Below are positions 1-7,767 of a stretch of DNA of 64,000 nt, piece by piece (the first letter of the stretch is position 1; the number at the start of each line of letters is the position of its first letter). This stretch comes from Microbacterium psychrotolerans. Lineage in GTDB: Bacteria > Actinomycetota > Actinomycetes > Actinomycetales > Microbacteriaceae. The stretch covers positions 124,001 to 188,000 of the forward strand of contig NZ_JAVFWO010000006.1 in NCBI RefSeq assembly GCF_031085295.1, given 5' to 3'. A model generated the notes under the pieces. That model did not search any database. It was not told the origin of the DNA and was given only the letters and a program-made list of their open reading frames with translations. The position numbers and the translations under genes were made by a program.

Positions 1-2829
1 GCTGAGGCCGTACTTGTCGGCGCGGTCGATGATGATCGTGTTCGCGTTGGAGATGTCGAGGCCGGTCTCGACGATCGTGGTGCAGACCAGGACGTCCGAG
101 CGGCGCTCCCAGAACGCGTCGACGACCTCCTCGAGGGCGTGCTCCCCCATCTGGCCATGGGCGACCGCGATGCGCGCCTCGGGGACGAGCTCGGCGAGCT
201 CCGCCGCGACGCGCTGGATCGACTGCACGCGGTTGTGCACGTAGAACACCTGCCCCTCGCGCAACAGCTCGCGGCGGATGGCGGCGGCGATCTGCTTGTC
301 GTTGCGCGGGCCGACGTACGACAGGATCGGATGCCGGTCCTCGGGCGGCGTCTGCAGCGTCGACATCTCGCGGATGCCGGTGACCGCCATCTCGAGCGTG
401 CGCGGGATGGGCGTCGCGCTCATGGCGAGGATGTCGACGTTGGTCTTGAGCTTCTTGAGCTGATCCTTGTGCTCGACGCCGAAGCGCTGCTCCTCGTCGA
501 TGATCATGAGCCCGAGGTCCTTGAAGATCACCTTCTCGGTGAGGATGCGGTGCGTGCCGATCACCATGTCGACGGTGCCGTCGGTGAGACCTGCCAGCAC
601 CTCGCGCGCCTGCTTGTCGGTCTGGAACCGCGAGAGCGCCTTGACCTTCACCGGGAAGCCGGCGAAGCGCTCGGTGAACGTCTCGAGGTGCTGCTTGACC
701 AGCAGCGTCGTCGGGACGAGCATCGCGACCTGCTTGCCGTCCTGGATCGCCTTGAACGCGGCGCGCACCGCCACCTCGGTCTTGCCGAACCCGACGTCGC
801 CTGACAGCAGCCGGTCCATCGGGATCGGCTTCTCCATGTCGGCCTTGATCTCGTCGATCGTCTGCAGCTGGTCGGGGGTCTCGGCGAACGGGAACGCCTC
901 TTCGAGCTCGCGCTGCCAGGGCGTGTCGGGACCGAAGGCGTGGCCCTTCGACGCCATGCGCGCCGAATACAGCTTGACGAGCTCCACCGCGATGTCGCGT
1001 ACGGCGCGGCGGGCCTTGCTCTTGGCCTGGGCCCAGTCGCTGCCGCCCATCTTCGACAGGGCCGGCGCCTCGCCGCCGACGTAGCGCGAGAGGAGGTCCA
1101 GCTGGTCGGTGGGCACGAAGAGCTTGTCGCCCGGGTAGCCGCGCTTGGACGGCGCGTACTCGAGCACCAGGTACTCCCGTACGCTCTTGATCGCGTTGCG
1201 CCCGCCGCTGGAGACCTCGCGCTGGGTGAGCTCGACGAACTTGCCGATGCCGTGCGTCGCGTGCACCACGTAGTCGCCGGCCTTCAGCTGCAGCGGGTCT
1301 ACGACGGCCTTGCGTCGCGACGCGAGCTTCTTCACGACGCGGGAGTCGCCCCCGATGGTGCGGCCGTAGAACTCCGACTCGGTGAGCACGGCGAGCTTCG
1401 CGGCCGCCGCCTCGAACCCGCGCTCGAGCGTGCTGAGCACCACGTGGGCGACGCCGGGCTCGGGCGCCTGCAGCACCTCGTCGACCCTGCGCGCCGCGAT
1501 GCCCCGCTCGGCGAGCACGTCGCGCGCACGCTCCACGAGCCCGGTTCCGGAGGCCGCGACCACGACGCGCCAGCCGTCCGCGAGGAGTGCGCCGACGTGC
1601 TGCGTCGCGCCCTCCACGTTCCCCTGGAAGGACGGCACCGCCGACCCCGGCACGCGGATCGCGGCGGCGGCCTCGAGCGCGACGTCGATGTCGTCGTCGA
1701 TGAGCCCCTCGGCGGCGGCATCCGCCTGTCCCGAGTCGAACGAGCTGAGGCTCCACCAGACCCCGCCGCGCGTGCGGGCAGCGGCGCGGATGGCGGGCAG
1801 CGTCAGGAAGTCGCCGGCGCCGAGGTCGATCGGGGTGCTCGCGCCGGCGGTGGCCGCGCTCCACGCCGCTTCGAGGAACTCGCGATTCGTCTCACCGAGC
1901 GTGATCGCCCGGGCGACCGCGCGCTCCGGGTCGACGAGGGCGACGGCCGAGCCCTCGGGCAGGTAGTCGACGACGGTGACGAGCCGGTCGACGACGGCCG
2001 GGAGCAGGGATTCCATGCCCTCGACCGGGATGCCCTCGGCCATCTTCTCGAGCATTCCCGCGAGCCCGGGGAACTCGCCCTTGAGCTGGCGGGCACGGCC
2101 GCGCACGGGCTCGGTGAGCAGCAGTTCACGGCTGGGCAGCAGGGTGACGTCCCGCACTTCGCCGGGCAGCGAACGCTGATCGGCGACCGAGAACGCGCGC
2201 ATCTCGTCCACCTCGTCGCCGAAGAACTCGACGCGGTACGGGTGCGGAGCGGTCGGCGGGAAGACGTCGAGGATGCCGCCGCGCACCGCGAACTCGCCGC
2301 GACGCGAGACCATGTCGACGCGGTGGTAGGCGAGTTCGACGAGGCGAGCCGACACCTCGCCGAGGTCGTGCCCGCGGGCGCCGACGACGAGCTCCACGGG
2401 CGGGACGTCCGTGAGCCCGGCCGCGAGCGGCTGGATGGCGCCGCGCACCGATGCCGTGATCACGAGCGGCGTCGTGGCGTCCCAGCGCGCGATGCGGGTG
2501 AGGATGTCCAGTCGGGCGCCGACGGTCTCGGCGCTCGGGCTGAGCCGTTCGTGGGGAAGGGTCTCCCACGCGGGGAAGTGGAGCACCTCGGCACCGGGCA
2601 GCAGTGCGCCGAGCGCCGGACCCAACGATTCCGCCCGGCGGCCGGTCGGCGCGATCAGGAAGACCAGCGGTGGCTTGCCTGCGGCACGGCGGCGTTCGAT
2701 CAGGGCGGCGAGGAGGGGGGCGTCGAGCCCCTCGACGAGCGAGAAGTCGGCATCGACGGATGCCGCGGCCACCGCGTCCCGAAACGGCTCAGCCTGCTCG
2801 AGGGCGCGAACGATCCCGGGAACTGTCAC
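1..2829 (-). CDS. mfd: Transcription-repair coupling factor Mfd (partial, C-terminus beyond left edge)
   Basis: Mfd is a DNA translocase that removes stalled RNA polymerase and recruits UvrA. The 943 codons visible here lack a stop, so roughly the last 250 residues of a normal ~1200-residue protein lie outside the window. The order fits the family: an N-terminal UvrB-like region, an RNA-polymerase-interacting CarD-like module with HATHGIGKF near residue 520, Walker A GDVGFGKTE near 676, the DEEQRFG motif near 775 and the start of the second RecA lobe (TTIVETGLDI). The GTG start has no Shine-Dalgarno sequence but has a TAGACT box 6 nt upstream, so the mRNA is probably leaderless. It is divergent from the membrane-protein gene at 2939. 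Confidence 0.97.
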   Translation of the reverse strand, partial: MTVPGIVRALEQAEPFRDAVAAASVDADFSLVEGLDAPLLAALIERRRAAGKPPLVFLIAPTGRRAESLGPALGALLPGAEVLHFPAWETLPHERLSPSAETVGARLDILTRIARWDATTPLVITASVRGAIQPLAAGLTDVPPVELVVGARGHDLGEVSARLVELAYHRVDMVSRRGEFAVRGGILDVFPPTAPHPYRVEFFGDEVDEMRAFSVADQRSLPGEVRDVTLLPSRELLLTEPVRGRARQLKGEFPGLAGMLEKMAEGIPVEGMESLLPAVVDRLVTVVDYLPEGSAVALVDPERAVARAITLGETNREFLEAAWSAATAGASTPIDLGAGDFLTLPAIRAAARTRGGVWWSLSSFDSGQADAAAEGLIDDDIDVALEAAAAIRVPGSAVPSFQGNVEGATQHVGALLADGWRVVVAASGTGLVERARDVLAERGIAARRVDEVLQAPEPGVAHVVLSTLERGFEAAAAKLAVLTESEFYGRTIGGDSRVVKKLASRRKAVVDPLQLKAGDYVVHATHGIGKFVELTQREVSSGGRNAIKSVREYLVLEYAPSKRGYPGDKLFVPTDQLDLLSRYVGGEAPALSKMGGSDWAQAKSKARRAVRDIAVELVKLYSARMASKGHAFGPDTPWQRELEEAFPFAETPDQLQTIDEIKADMEKPIPMDRLLSGDVGFGKTEVAVRAAFKAIQDGKQVAMLVPTTLLVKQHLETFTERFAGFPVKVKALSRFQTDKQAREVLAGLTDGTVDMVIGTHRILTEKVIFKDLGLMIIDEEQRFGVEHKDQLKKLKTNVDILAMSATPIPRTLEMAVTGIREMSTLQTPPEDRHPILSYVGPRNDKQIAAAIRRELLREGQVFYVHNRVQSIQRVAAELAELVPEARIAVAHGQMGEHALEEVVDAFWERRSDVLVCTTIVETGLDISNANTIIIDRADKYGLS

Positions 2830-2835
2830 CGCACG

Positions 2836-2841
2836 AGTCTA
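2836..2841 (-). promoter_or_regulatory. -10 box (TAGACT) of leaderless mfd
   Basis: TAGACT on the minus strand ends 6 nt before the mfd GTG codon, which puts the transcription start at or next to the start codon. Confidence 0.6.
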
Positions 2842-2926
2842 CGGCCCGCCGCCGACACGGGGCCGCCCAGGGAAGGAGCGTGCGACCCGGCCCCTCCGAA
2901 GCCGATGAGGTGCCGCGCGCCCCTCC

Positions 2927-2932
2927 TAGGAT
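2927..2932 (+). promoter_or_regulatory. -10 box (TAGGAT) of leaderless gene at 2939
   Basis: TAGGAT is followed by 6 nt and then the GTG start. No ribosome-binding site is visible, which fits a leaderless transcript. Confidence 0.55.
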
Positions 2933-2938
2933 GAGCCT

Positions 2939-3604
2939 GTGAGCCAGCCCCCCGCGCCCGATGCGCCTCAGACCCCGACCGTTCCGCCCGGCGCGTGGGC
3001 TCCACCGGCGCATGCGCCGTTCGGGCCGCCCGCGGGCGCGGACGGCAGTCAGCCCGGCGCCGCCGGCGCACCTGGCGCGCAGCCCGGGATCCCTACGGGA
3101 TGGTCCGCGCCGCCTGCCGGCGCGTACGCCCCACCGCCGGGGTATGCCCCGCCCGCGGGCTACGCTGCCGCGCCGGTCGCGGCATCCGCCCCGGTGTACG
3201 GCGCTCCGCCTGCGAGGCGCAGCAGCGTCCTCGGTGTCGTCGCCCTCGCACTTGCACTCGTCGCGACCGTCGGCGCGAGCCTGGTGGCGGCCATCGCGAG
3301 CTATCGCATCGGACTCGGCGCCGGCCGCCAGATCACCGCAGGGGCCCTCGACAGCGACTTCGACTGGTCGATCCTCACCCCCGTGCGTGACTGGGTGCTG
3401 CTGGGCGAGGTCTCGTTCTGGGTAGGCACCGCGCTCGGCGTCTGGGCTCTGGTGCAGGGTGTGATCGCGATCGTCACCGCCCGCGGCCGCGGCGCCGGCA
3501 TCGCCGCCGTGATCGTCGCCGCGCTGGGCCCGATCGTCTTCGGTGGGGTGGTGCAGGGCTTCCTCACCGCCGGGCTCACCGCCGGCACCGGCATGGGCGC
3601 CTGA
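2939..3604 (+). CDS. Pro/Ala-rich membrane protein of unknown function
   Basis: This is a 221-residue protein that I cannot assign to a named family. Residues 1 to about 93 are almost entirely Pro, Ala, Gly and Tyr with repeated PPAGY-like units, as in actinobacterial DUF4190-type membrane proteins. Three hydrophobic segments follow, near residues 96-120, 155-178 and 183-210. The proline-rich part is probably a cytoplasmic, disordered protein-interaction tail. The GTG start at 2939 is supported by the TAGGAT box 6 nt upstream. It is divergent from mfd and convergent with pth. Confidence 0.8.
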   Translation: MSQPPAPDAPQTPTVPPGAWAPPAHAPFGPPAGADGSQPGAAGAPGAQPGIPTGWSAPPAGAYAPPPGYAPPAGYAAAPVAASAPVYGAPPARRSSVLGVVALALALVATVGASLVAAIASYRIGLGAGRQITAGALDSDFDWSILTPVRDWVLLGEVSFWVGTALGVWALVQGVIAIVTARGRGAGIAAVIVAALGPIVFGGVVQGFLTAGLTAGTGMGA

Positions 3605-3612
3605 CCAGCAGA

Positions 3613-3626
3613 CGGGGATCACCCCG
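3613..3626. terminator. Short GC hairpin between convergent genes
   Basis: CGGGG-ATCA-CCCCG lies directly after the stop of the membrane-protein gene and before the convergent pth stop. There is no T-run, so it is only a possible terminator. Confidence 0.35.
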
Positions 3627-3649
3627 AGCCCTGCGCCGGACACCCCGCC

Positions 3650-4234
3650 TCAGACGCGAGGTGCGTGGTGCTTCTGCTGTGCGGCGAGAAGGCCCTCGGC
3701 CACGAGCTGCTCGACCGCGTCGGCGGCGTCTCCGACGAGGATCGGCAGGTTCTTGCGCTCTGTGGCGCCGAACGGGTCGAGCACCCAGTCGGCGGGATCC
3801 TGCCGGCCCATGGGGCGGCCGATGCCGACGCGGACGCGCGTGAACTCCGGCGTGTCGAGCGCCTTGGCGACGTCGCGGACCCCGTTGTGGCCGCCGTGGC
3901 CACCGCCGACCTTGAGTTTGATGGTGTCGAACGGGATGTCGAGCTCGTCGTGCACGACCACCACGTGGTGGGGGTCGATGCCGTAGAACTTGACGAGCCC
4001 GGCGACGGGACCGCCCGACACGTTCATGAACGTGTTCGGCTTGGCGAGGATGAGCTTGGCCCCGCCGGGGCGCAGCCAGGTCTCGACGACCCGGGCGTTG
4101 GCCTTGTGCGACTTGAACGACTCGCCACGTCGCGCGGCGAGCTCGTCGACGACGAGCTGCCCGACGTTGTGCCGTGTGAGCTCATAGCGGGGACCGGGGT
4201 TTCCCAGCCCGACGACCAGCCACGACTCTGCCAT
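3650..4234 (-). CDS. pth: Peptidyl-tRNA hydrolase
   Basis: Pth hydrolyses peptidyl-tRNA that drops off ribosomes and so recycles tRNA. The 194 residues match the usual length. The catalytic and binding residues are present: Asn12 in GLGNPG, His22 in RHNVG, Asn71 in PNTFMN and Asp96 in HDELD. I chose the ATG at 4234 because an AGGATGG-type ribosome-binding site sits at a normal distance from it. An in-frame ATG three codons upstream (4243) has no room for one. It lies downstream of rplY on the same strand, the usual actinobacterial pair, but a strong hairpin separates the two. Confidence 0.96.
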   Translation of the reverse strand: MAESWLVVGLGNPGPRYELTRHNVGQLVVDELAARRGESFKSHKANARVVETWLRPGGAKLILAKPNTFMNVSGGPVAGLVKFYGIDPHHVVVVHDELDIPFDTIKLKVGGGHGGHNGVRDVAKALDTPEFTRVRVGIGRPMGRQDPADWVLDPFGATERKNLPILVGDAADAVEQLVAEGLLAAQQKHHAPRV

Positions 4235-4261
4235 GTCATCCATCCTGCCGGTGAGACGGAG

Positions 4262-4290
4262 CGAGGGGGTGCGGCATCCGCACCCCCTCG
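4262..4290 (-). terminator. Strong hairpin between rplY and pth
   Basis: A perfect 13-bp stem (CGAGGGGGTGCGG with its complement) closes a 3-nt loop, starting 15 nt after the rplY stop. No U-tract follows, as is common in high-GC genomes. It may terminate or attenuate rplY transcription and uncouple pth, or act as an mRNA-stabilising element. The loop region contains one copy of GGCATCC. Confidence 0.65.
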
Positions 4291-4305
4291 ACTTCGTGAA
4301 AGGGA

Positions 4306-4941
4306 TTACTCGGAGGCGGACTCTTCCGCAGCCTCGGACTGCTCGGCGGCGACCTCGGCATCGGCCTCGGCGATCTCGTCCTCGGCGGCGAGCGTCGCTG
4401 CCGGGACCGAGATCGCGACGATGAGCAGCTCGGCGTCGGCGATGAGGACCGAGCCCTTCGGCAGCTTCAGGTCGGCGGCGGTGATGTGCGTGCCGTCCTC
4501 GAGGCCTTCGACGTCGACCTCGATGTGCTCGGGGATGTGCGTCGCCTCGGCCTGCAGGGTGACCGTCGTGTTGTCGAGGTTCGCGATGGTGCCGGGGGCG
4601 GACTCGCCCACGACGACGATCGGCACCTCGATCTCGACCTTCTCGCCCTTCTTCACGACGAGCAGGTCGATGTGCTCGATGACCTGGTGCACCGGGTCCT
4701 TCTGCACGTCCTTGACGAGCGTGAGCTGCGACTTGCCGTCGAGGTCGAGCTCGAGCACCGCGTTCGCGCGGCGGATGAGCAGCGAGACCTGGTGGCCCGG
4801 CAGGGCGACGTGCACGGGGTCGGTGCCGTGACCGTAGATGACGGCGGGGATCTTGCCGGCGGCGCGGAGACGGCGGGCGAAGCCCTTGCCGAAGCTCTCG
4901 CGGAACTCGGCCTGGACCTTGGTATCGGGCTCGGACGACAT
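4306..4941 (-). CDS. rplY: 50S ribosomal protein L25 / general stress protein Ctc
   Basis: L25 binds 5S rRNA. This 211-residue protein is the long Ctc form. An N-terminal L25 domain covers about residues 7-95, with the typical GKGFARRLR and IPAVIYGHG stretches. A C-terminal beta domain covers about 100-185, followed by an acidic Glu/Ala tail to 211. ATG 4941 is chosen because AAGGAGAA sits 5 nt upstream. Reading further upstream would give an Arg-rich extension unlike the family. The gene has a long leader of roughly 210 nt. Confidence 0.95.
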   Translation of the reverse strand: MSSEPDTKVQAEFRESFGKGFARRLRAAGKIPAVIYGHGTDPVHVALPGHQVSLLIRRANAVLELDLDGKSQLTLVKDVQKDPVHQVIEHIDLLVVKKGEKVEIEVPIVVVGESAPGTIANLDNTTVTLQAEATHIPEHIEVDVEGLEDGTHITAADLKLPKGSVLIADAELLIVAISVPAATLAAEDEIAEADAEVAAEQSEAAEESASE

Positions 4942-5090
4942 GGGGTTCTCCTTGTGGGCGCACTGGCCCGGTAAGCTGCGGCGCGTGGCCGTTCTGACTC
5001 GGCCTGCGCGGTGGCGGGCCCGGGGGTATTCGGGATGTCTTCGACTCGAACGCACGCGCGTGAGGAAAGCCCGTGGGGCCCGCATCACTG

Positions 5091-5127
5091 CGTCGATCAC
5101 GGATGCCGCAGCCCACCGGGATCGACG
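5091..5127 (-). promoter_or_regulatory. Stem-loop in the rplY leader
   Basis: CGTCGATC (5091-5098) pairs perfectly with GATCGACG (5120-5127) within the predicted rplY 5' leader. The enclosed 21 nt contain GGATGCC. It may be an RNA regulatory structure. No known riboswitch or L25 leader class is recognised. Confidence 0.35.
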
Positions 5128-5160
5128 GGCGCGAGGCATCCCTCGCCGAAGTTCGACACG

Positions 5161-5166
5161 AGTCTA
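5161..5166 (-). promoter_or_regulatory. Candidate -10 box (TAGACT) for rplY
   Basis: TAGACT on the minus strand would start transcription near 5154, giving a leader of about 210 nt before rplY. It lies 13 bp from the oppositely oriented TACGAT box. I see no clear -35 element. Confidence 0.4.
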
Positions 5167-5179
5167 CCAGCGCCCCCGC

Positions 5180-5185
5180 TACGAT
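5180..5185 (+). promoter_or_regulatory. Candidate -10 box (TACGAT) for the small membrane protein
   Basis: TACGAT would give a start near 5192 and a leader of about 33 nt containing the GGAGG ribosome-binding site of the 5225 gene. Confidence 0.45.
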
Positions 5186-5224
5186 GAGGAACGCACTTGC
5201 TTCCCGCTCCCCACGGAGGACCCC

Positions 5225-5347
5225 ATGGACTACGGCTTCTGGAGCCACGCTCTCTTCTGGCTGATCGCCGCCATGGCCGCGGTCGGCGCTATCGGGACCG
5301 TCCTCGCGTTCTGGAGCCTCGGGCGCCAGGGCTACCGCAAGGACTGA
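5225..5347 (+). CDS. 40-residue single-pass membrane protein
   Basis: This small open frame encodes 40 residues: a short aromatic N-terminus (MDYGFWSH), one hydrophobic helix at about residues 8-30 and a basic C-terminus (RQGYRKD). ACGGAGGA 5-6 nt before the ATG is a near-perfect ribosome-binding site, and a TACGAT box lies upstream, which argues that it is a real gene. I know no function for it. Its last 16 bases overlap the 3' end of the convergent gluconokinase gene. Confidence 0.7.
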   Translation: MDYGFWSHALFWLIAAMAAVGAIGTVLAFWSLGRQGYRKD

Positions 5348-5895
5348 AACCTCTCCAGCGCAGCCGCCGCCGCGTCGACGACCTCGACGAGCTGCGGGTC
5401 GCCCGCGACGACAACGCCCGGCTCTTCCGGCTCGAGATGCTCGAGCGTGCGCAGCTGCGAGGCAAGCAGCGACGTGGGCATGAAGTGCTCGCGTGAACCC
5501 ATGCGACGGGCGAGCTCGTCCTGCGGCACGCGCAGCTCCACGAAGACGACGCCCGCGGCACCGGCGCGGATGCGGTCGCGGTAGCGGCGCGCGAGCGCCG
5601 AGCAGGCCATCACCGCTCCCCCACTCGCATCGTGCAGCGCCGCGGCGACGACGTCGAGCCACGGCATCCGATCGTCGTCGTCGAGCGGGGTGCCGGCTGC
5701 CATCTTCGCGACATTGGCGGCAGGATGCAGGTCGTCGGCGTCGACGAACGGCAGTCCGAGGCGCTGCGCCAGCGCCAGTCCCACAGCTGACTTGCCCGAA
5801 CCGCTCGGGCCCATGACCACGACGCGCACGCCCGGCTCGGGGCGCGCGTCGGCGTCACCCGGCAGAACGGGCTCGGGATGCGAGGGCTCGGTCAC
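5332..5895 (-). CDS. gntK: Gluconokinase
   Basis: It phosphorylates D-gluconate to 6-phosphogluconate, the substrate of the divergently encoded Gnd. The 187-residue P-loop kinase has Walker A GPSGSGKSA, the family stretch FVDADDLHP, MPWLDV, and CSALARRYRD. The GTG at 5895 is preferred because TACCGT ends 7 nt upstream (leaderless). GTG 5904, or a start just before the P-loop (VRVVVMGPSG), are alternatives; the first ~22 residues are not part of the conserved fold. A 26-bp palindrome lies in the shared promoter region with gnd. Confidence 0.93.
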   Translation of the reverse strand: MTEPSHPEPVLPGDADARPEPGVRVVVMGPSGSGKSAVGLALAQRLGLPFVDADDLHPAANVAKMAAGTPLDDDDRMPWLDVVAAALHDASGGAVMACSALARRYRDRIRAGAAGVVFVELRVPQDELARRMGSREHFMPTSLLASQLRTLEHLEPEEPGVVVAGDPQLVEVVDAAAAALERFQSLR

Positions 5896-5902
5896 GACGG
5901 CC

Positions 5903-5908
5903 ACGGTA
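5903..5908 (-). promoter_or_regulatory. -10 box (TACCGT) of gntK
   Basis: TACCGT on the minus strand ends 7 nt before the GTG chosen for gntK. Confidence 0.45.
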
Positions 5909-5927
5909 TCCGACGCCCGGGAACGCG

Positions 5928-5953
5928 TCACACCCGGCCGCGGCCGGGTGTGA
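5928..5953. promoter_or_regulatory. 26-bp perfect palindrome between gntK and gnd
   Basis: TCACACCCGGCCG is followed immediately by its exact reverse complement, with no loop. It lies about 20 bp upstream of the gntK -10 box and 41 bp upstream of the gnd -10 box, a natural place for a dimeric repressor or activator of gluconate metabolism. No regulator gene is adjacent. A cruciform or RNA hairpin role is also possible. Confidence 0.55.
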
Positions 5954-5971
5954 GCATCCCGCCGCTGCGGT

Positions 5972-5999
5972 GTAACACGGACGCGCCAGACTCTAGGCT
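5972..5999 (+). promoter_or_regulatory. Candidate gnd promoter (GTAACA, 16 bp, TAGGCT)
   Basis: GTAACA (5972-5977) resembles a -35 element and TAGGCT (5994-5999) a -10 box. The resulting short leader carries AGGAG just before the GTG at 6030. Confidence 0.45.
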
Positions 6000-6029
6000 G
6001 AAAGAGACGATCTAACCTCAGGAGCGCGT

Positions 6030-7637
6030 GTGTCTTCGAACGACCCTTCAGCGAGCGGCAATCAGGCCGAGACCAGAATCTCGACGGATCAGGACCAGGC
6101 TCCTGACGAGGCGACGACGGCACACGAGGCCGCACCGGCACCCGAGGACGTGGCCCGGGAGACCCCGGAGCCCCAGGGTCCTGAGACCGACCGTGTGGCG
6201 ACGGCGAACATCGGCGTCGTGGGTCTCGCGGTGATGGGGTCGAACCTCGCACGCAACCTGGCCAGCCGTGAGGGCAACACCGTCGCGGTGCACAACCGCA
6301 GCCGGTCGAAGACCGACGAGCTGCTCGCCACCCACCCCGAGGCCGGCTTCGTGCCCGCGTTCTCGTACGAGGAGTTCGCCGCATCGCTGCAGAAGCCGCG
6401 CGCCGCGATCATCATGGTCAAGGCCGGGCGACCCACCGACGCCGTCATCGACGCACTGGTCGAGGTGTTCGAGCCGGGCGACATCATCGTCGACGGCGGC
6501 AACGCGCTGTTCACCGACACGATCCGCCGTGAGAAGGCCGTGCGCGAGACCGGCATCAACTTCGTCGGCGCCGGCATCTCCGGCGGCGAGGAGGGCGCCC
6601 TCCTCGGCCCGTCGATCATGCCCGGCGGCTCGGACGAGTCGTGGGTGACCCTCGGTCCGATCCTGAAGTCCATCGCGGCGGTCGCCGAGGGCGAGCCGTG
6701 CGTCACGCACATCGGCCACGACGGCGCCGGTCACTTCGTGAAGATGGTGCACAACGGCATCGAGTACGCCGACATGCAGCTCATCGCCGAGGCCTACGAC
6801 CTCATCCGCCGCGGCACCGGCAAGACGCCGGCCGAGATCGCCGACGTGTTCGCCGAGTGGAACCGCGGCGAGCTGGAGTCGTACCTCATCGAGATCACGG
6901 CGGAGGTGCTGCGTCAGGTGGATGCCTCCACCGGCAAGCCGCTGGTCGACGTCATCCTCGACCAGGCCGGCGCCAAGGGCACCGGCGCCTGGACCGTGCA
7001 GACGGCACTGTCGCTCGGCGTGCCGGTATCGGGCATCGCCGAGGCCACGTTCGCCCGATCGCTGTCGTCGCACCCCGAGCAGCGCGAGGTCTCGCGCGAG
7101 CTCCCAGGCCCGGCCGAGGGCCTGACGGTCGAGGATGCCGACGCGTTCATCGAGGACGTGCGCCTCGCGCTGTACGCGTCGAAGATCGTCGCCTACTCGC
7201 AGGGCTTCGACGAGATCCGCGCCGGCGCCGCCGAGTACGACTGGCAGATCGACCTCGGCGCGGTGTCGAAGATCTGGCGCGCCGGCTGCATCATCCGCGC
7301 CCAGTTCCTGAACCGCATCGCCGACGCCTACGACGAGACGCCCGACCTGGCCGTGCTGCTGACCGCGCCCTACTTCGTCGAGGCGCTCGGCCGCGCGCAG
7401 GGCGCGTGGCGCCGCATCGTGTCGACGGCGGCGGGTGCCGGCATCCCCGCCCCCGCATTCTCGTCGTCGCTGTCGTACTACGACGGCCTGCGGGCCGAGC
7501 GCCTGCCGGCCGCCCTCATCCAGGGGCAGCGCGACTTCTTCGGTGCCCACACCTACAAGCGCATCGACAAGGAAGGCACCTTCCACACGCTGTGGTCGGG
7601 CGACCGCAGCGAGATCGAGGCCGAAGACACCCACTGA
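6030..7637 (+). CDS. gnd: 6-phosphogluconate dehydrogenase, decarboxylating
   Basis: It oxidises 6-phosphogluconate to ribulose 5-phosphate and CO2 with production of NAD(P)H in the pentose phosphate pathway. The Rossmann motif GVVGLAVMGSN, the GGNALFTDT loop, the ISGGEEGA substrate motif and HNGIEYADMQ are all present. With the GTG at 6030, supported by CAGGAG about 5 nt upstream, the protein has 535 residues. That includes about 57 acidic, Pro/Ala/Thr-rich residues before the Rossmann fold that the usual ~480-residue enzyme lacks. GTG 6195 would give the standard length but has a poor ribosome-binding site. It pairs functionally with the divergent gntK. Confidence 0.95.
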   Translation: MSSNDPSASGNQAETRISTDQDQAPDEATTAHEAAPAPEDVARETPEPQGPETDRVATANIGVVGLAVMGSNLARNLASREGNTVAVHNRSRSKTDELLATHPEAGFVPAFSYEEFAASLQKPRAAIIMVKAGRPTDAVIDALVEVFEPGDIIVDGGNALFTDTIRREKAVRETGINFVGAGISGGEEGALLGPSIMPGGSDESWVTLGPILKSIAAVAEGEPCVTHIGHDGAGHFVKMVHNGIEYADMQLIAEAYDLIRRGTGKTPAEIADVFAEWNRGELESYLIEITAEVLRQVDASTGKPLVDVILDQAGAKGTGAWTVQTALSLGVPVSGIAEATFARSLSSHPEQREVSRELPGPAEGLTVEDADAFIEDVRLALYASKIVAYSQGFDEIRAGAAEYDWQIDLGAVSKIWRAGCIIRAQFLNRIADAYDETPDLAVLLTAPYFVEALGRAQGAWRRIVSTAAGAGIPAPAFSSSLSYYDGLRAERLPAALIQGQRDFFGAHTYKRIDKEGTFHTLWSGDRSEIEAEDTH

Positions 7638-7667
7638 CGCCGACGCGTCAGACCGACGCGTCCCGCA

Positions 7668-7712
7668 CACGACGAGGGCGGATCCCCATCACGGGGCTCC
7701 GCCCTCGTCGTG
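7668..7712. terminator. Bidirectional terminator after gnd
   Basis: A perfect 15-bp stem (7668-7682 with 7698-7712) encloses a further CCCC/GGGG stem. It lies 31 nt after the gnd stop and before the convergent oxidase gene. There is no clear T-run, but the stability and location support a terminator. Confidence 0.8.
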
Positions 7713-7767
7713 TCGCTTGCGCGGCGCGGCAGCTCAGGCGCCGCGGTGTCTCGGGCCGCGCAGCGTC

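Noticed and set aside
4235..5662. Extension of pth through rplY into gntK
   Set aside because: It is a different frame from rplY and has no homology before the Pth fold. Pth has its own ribosome-binding site.
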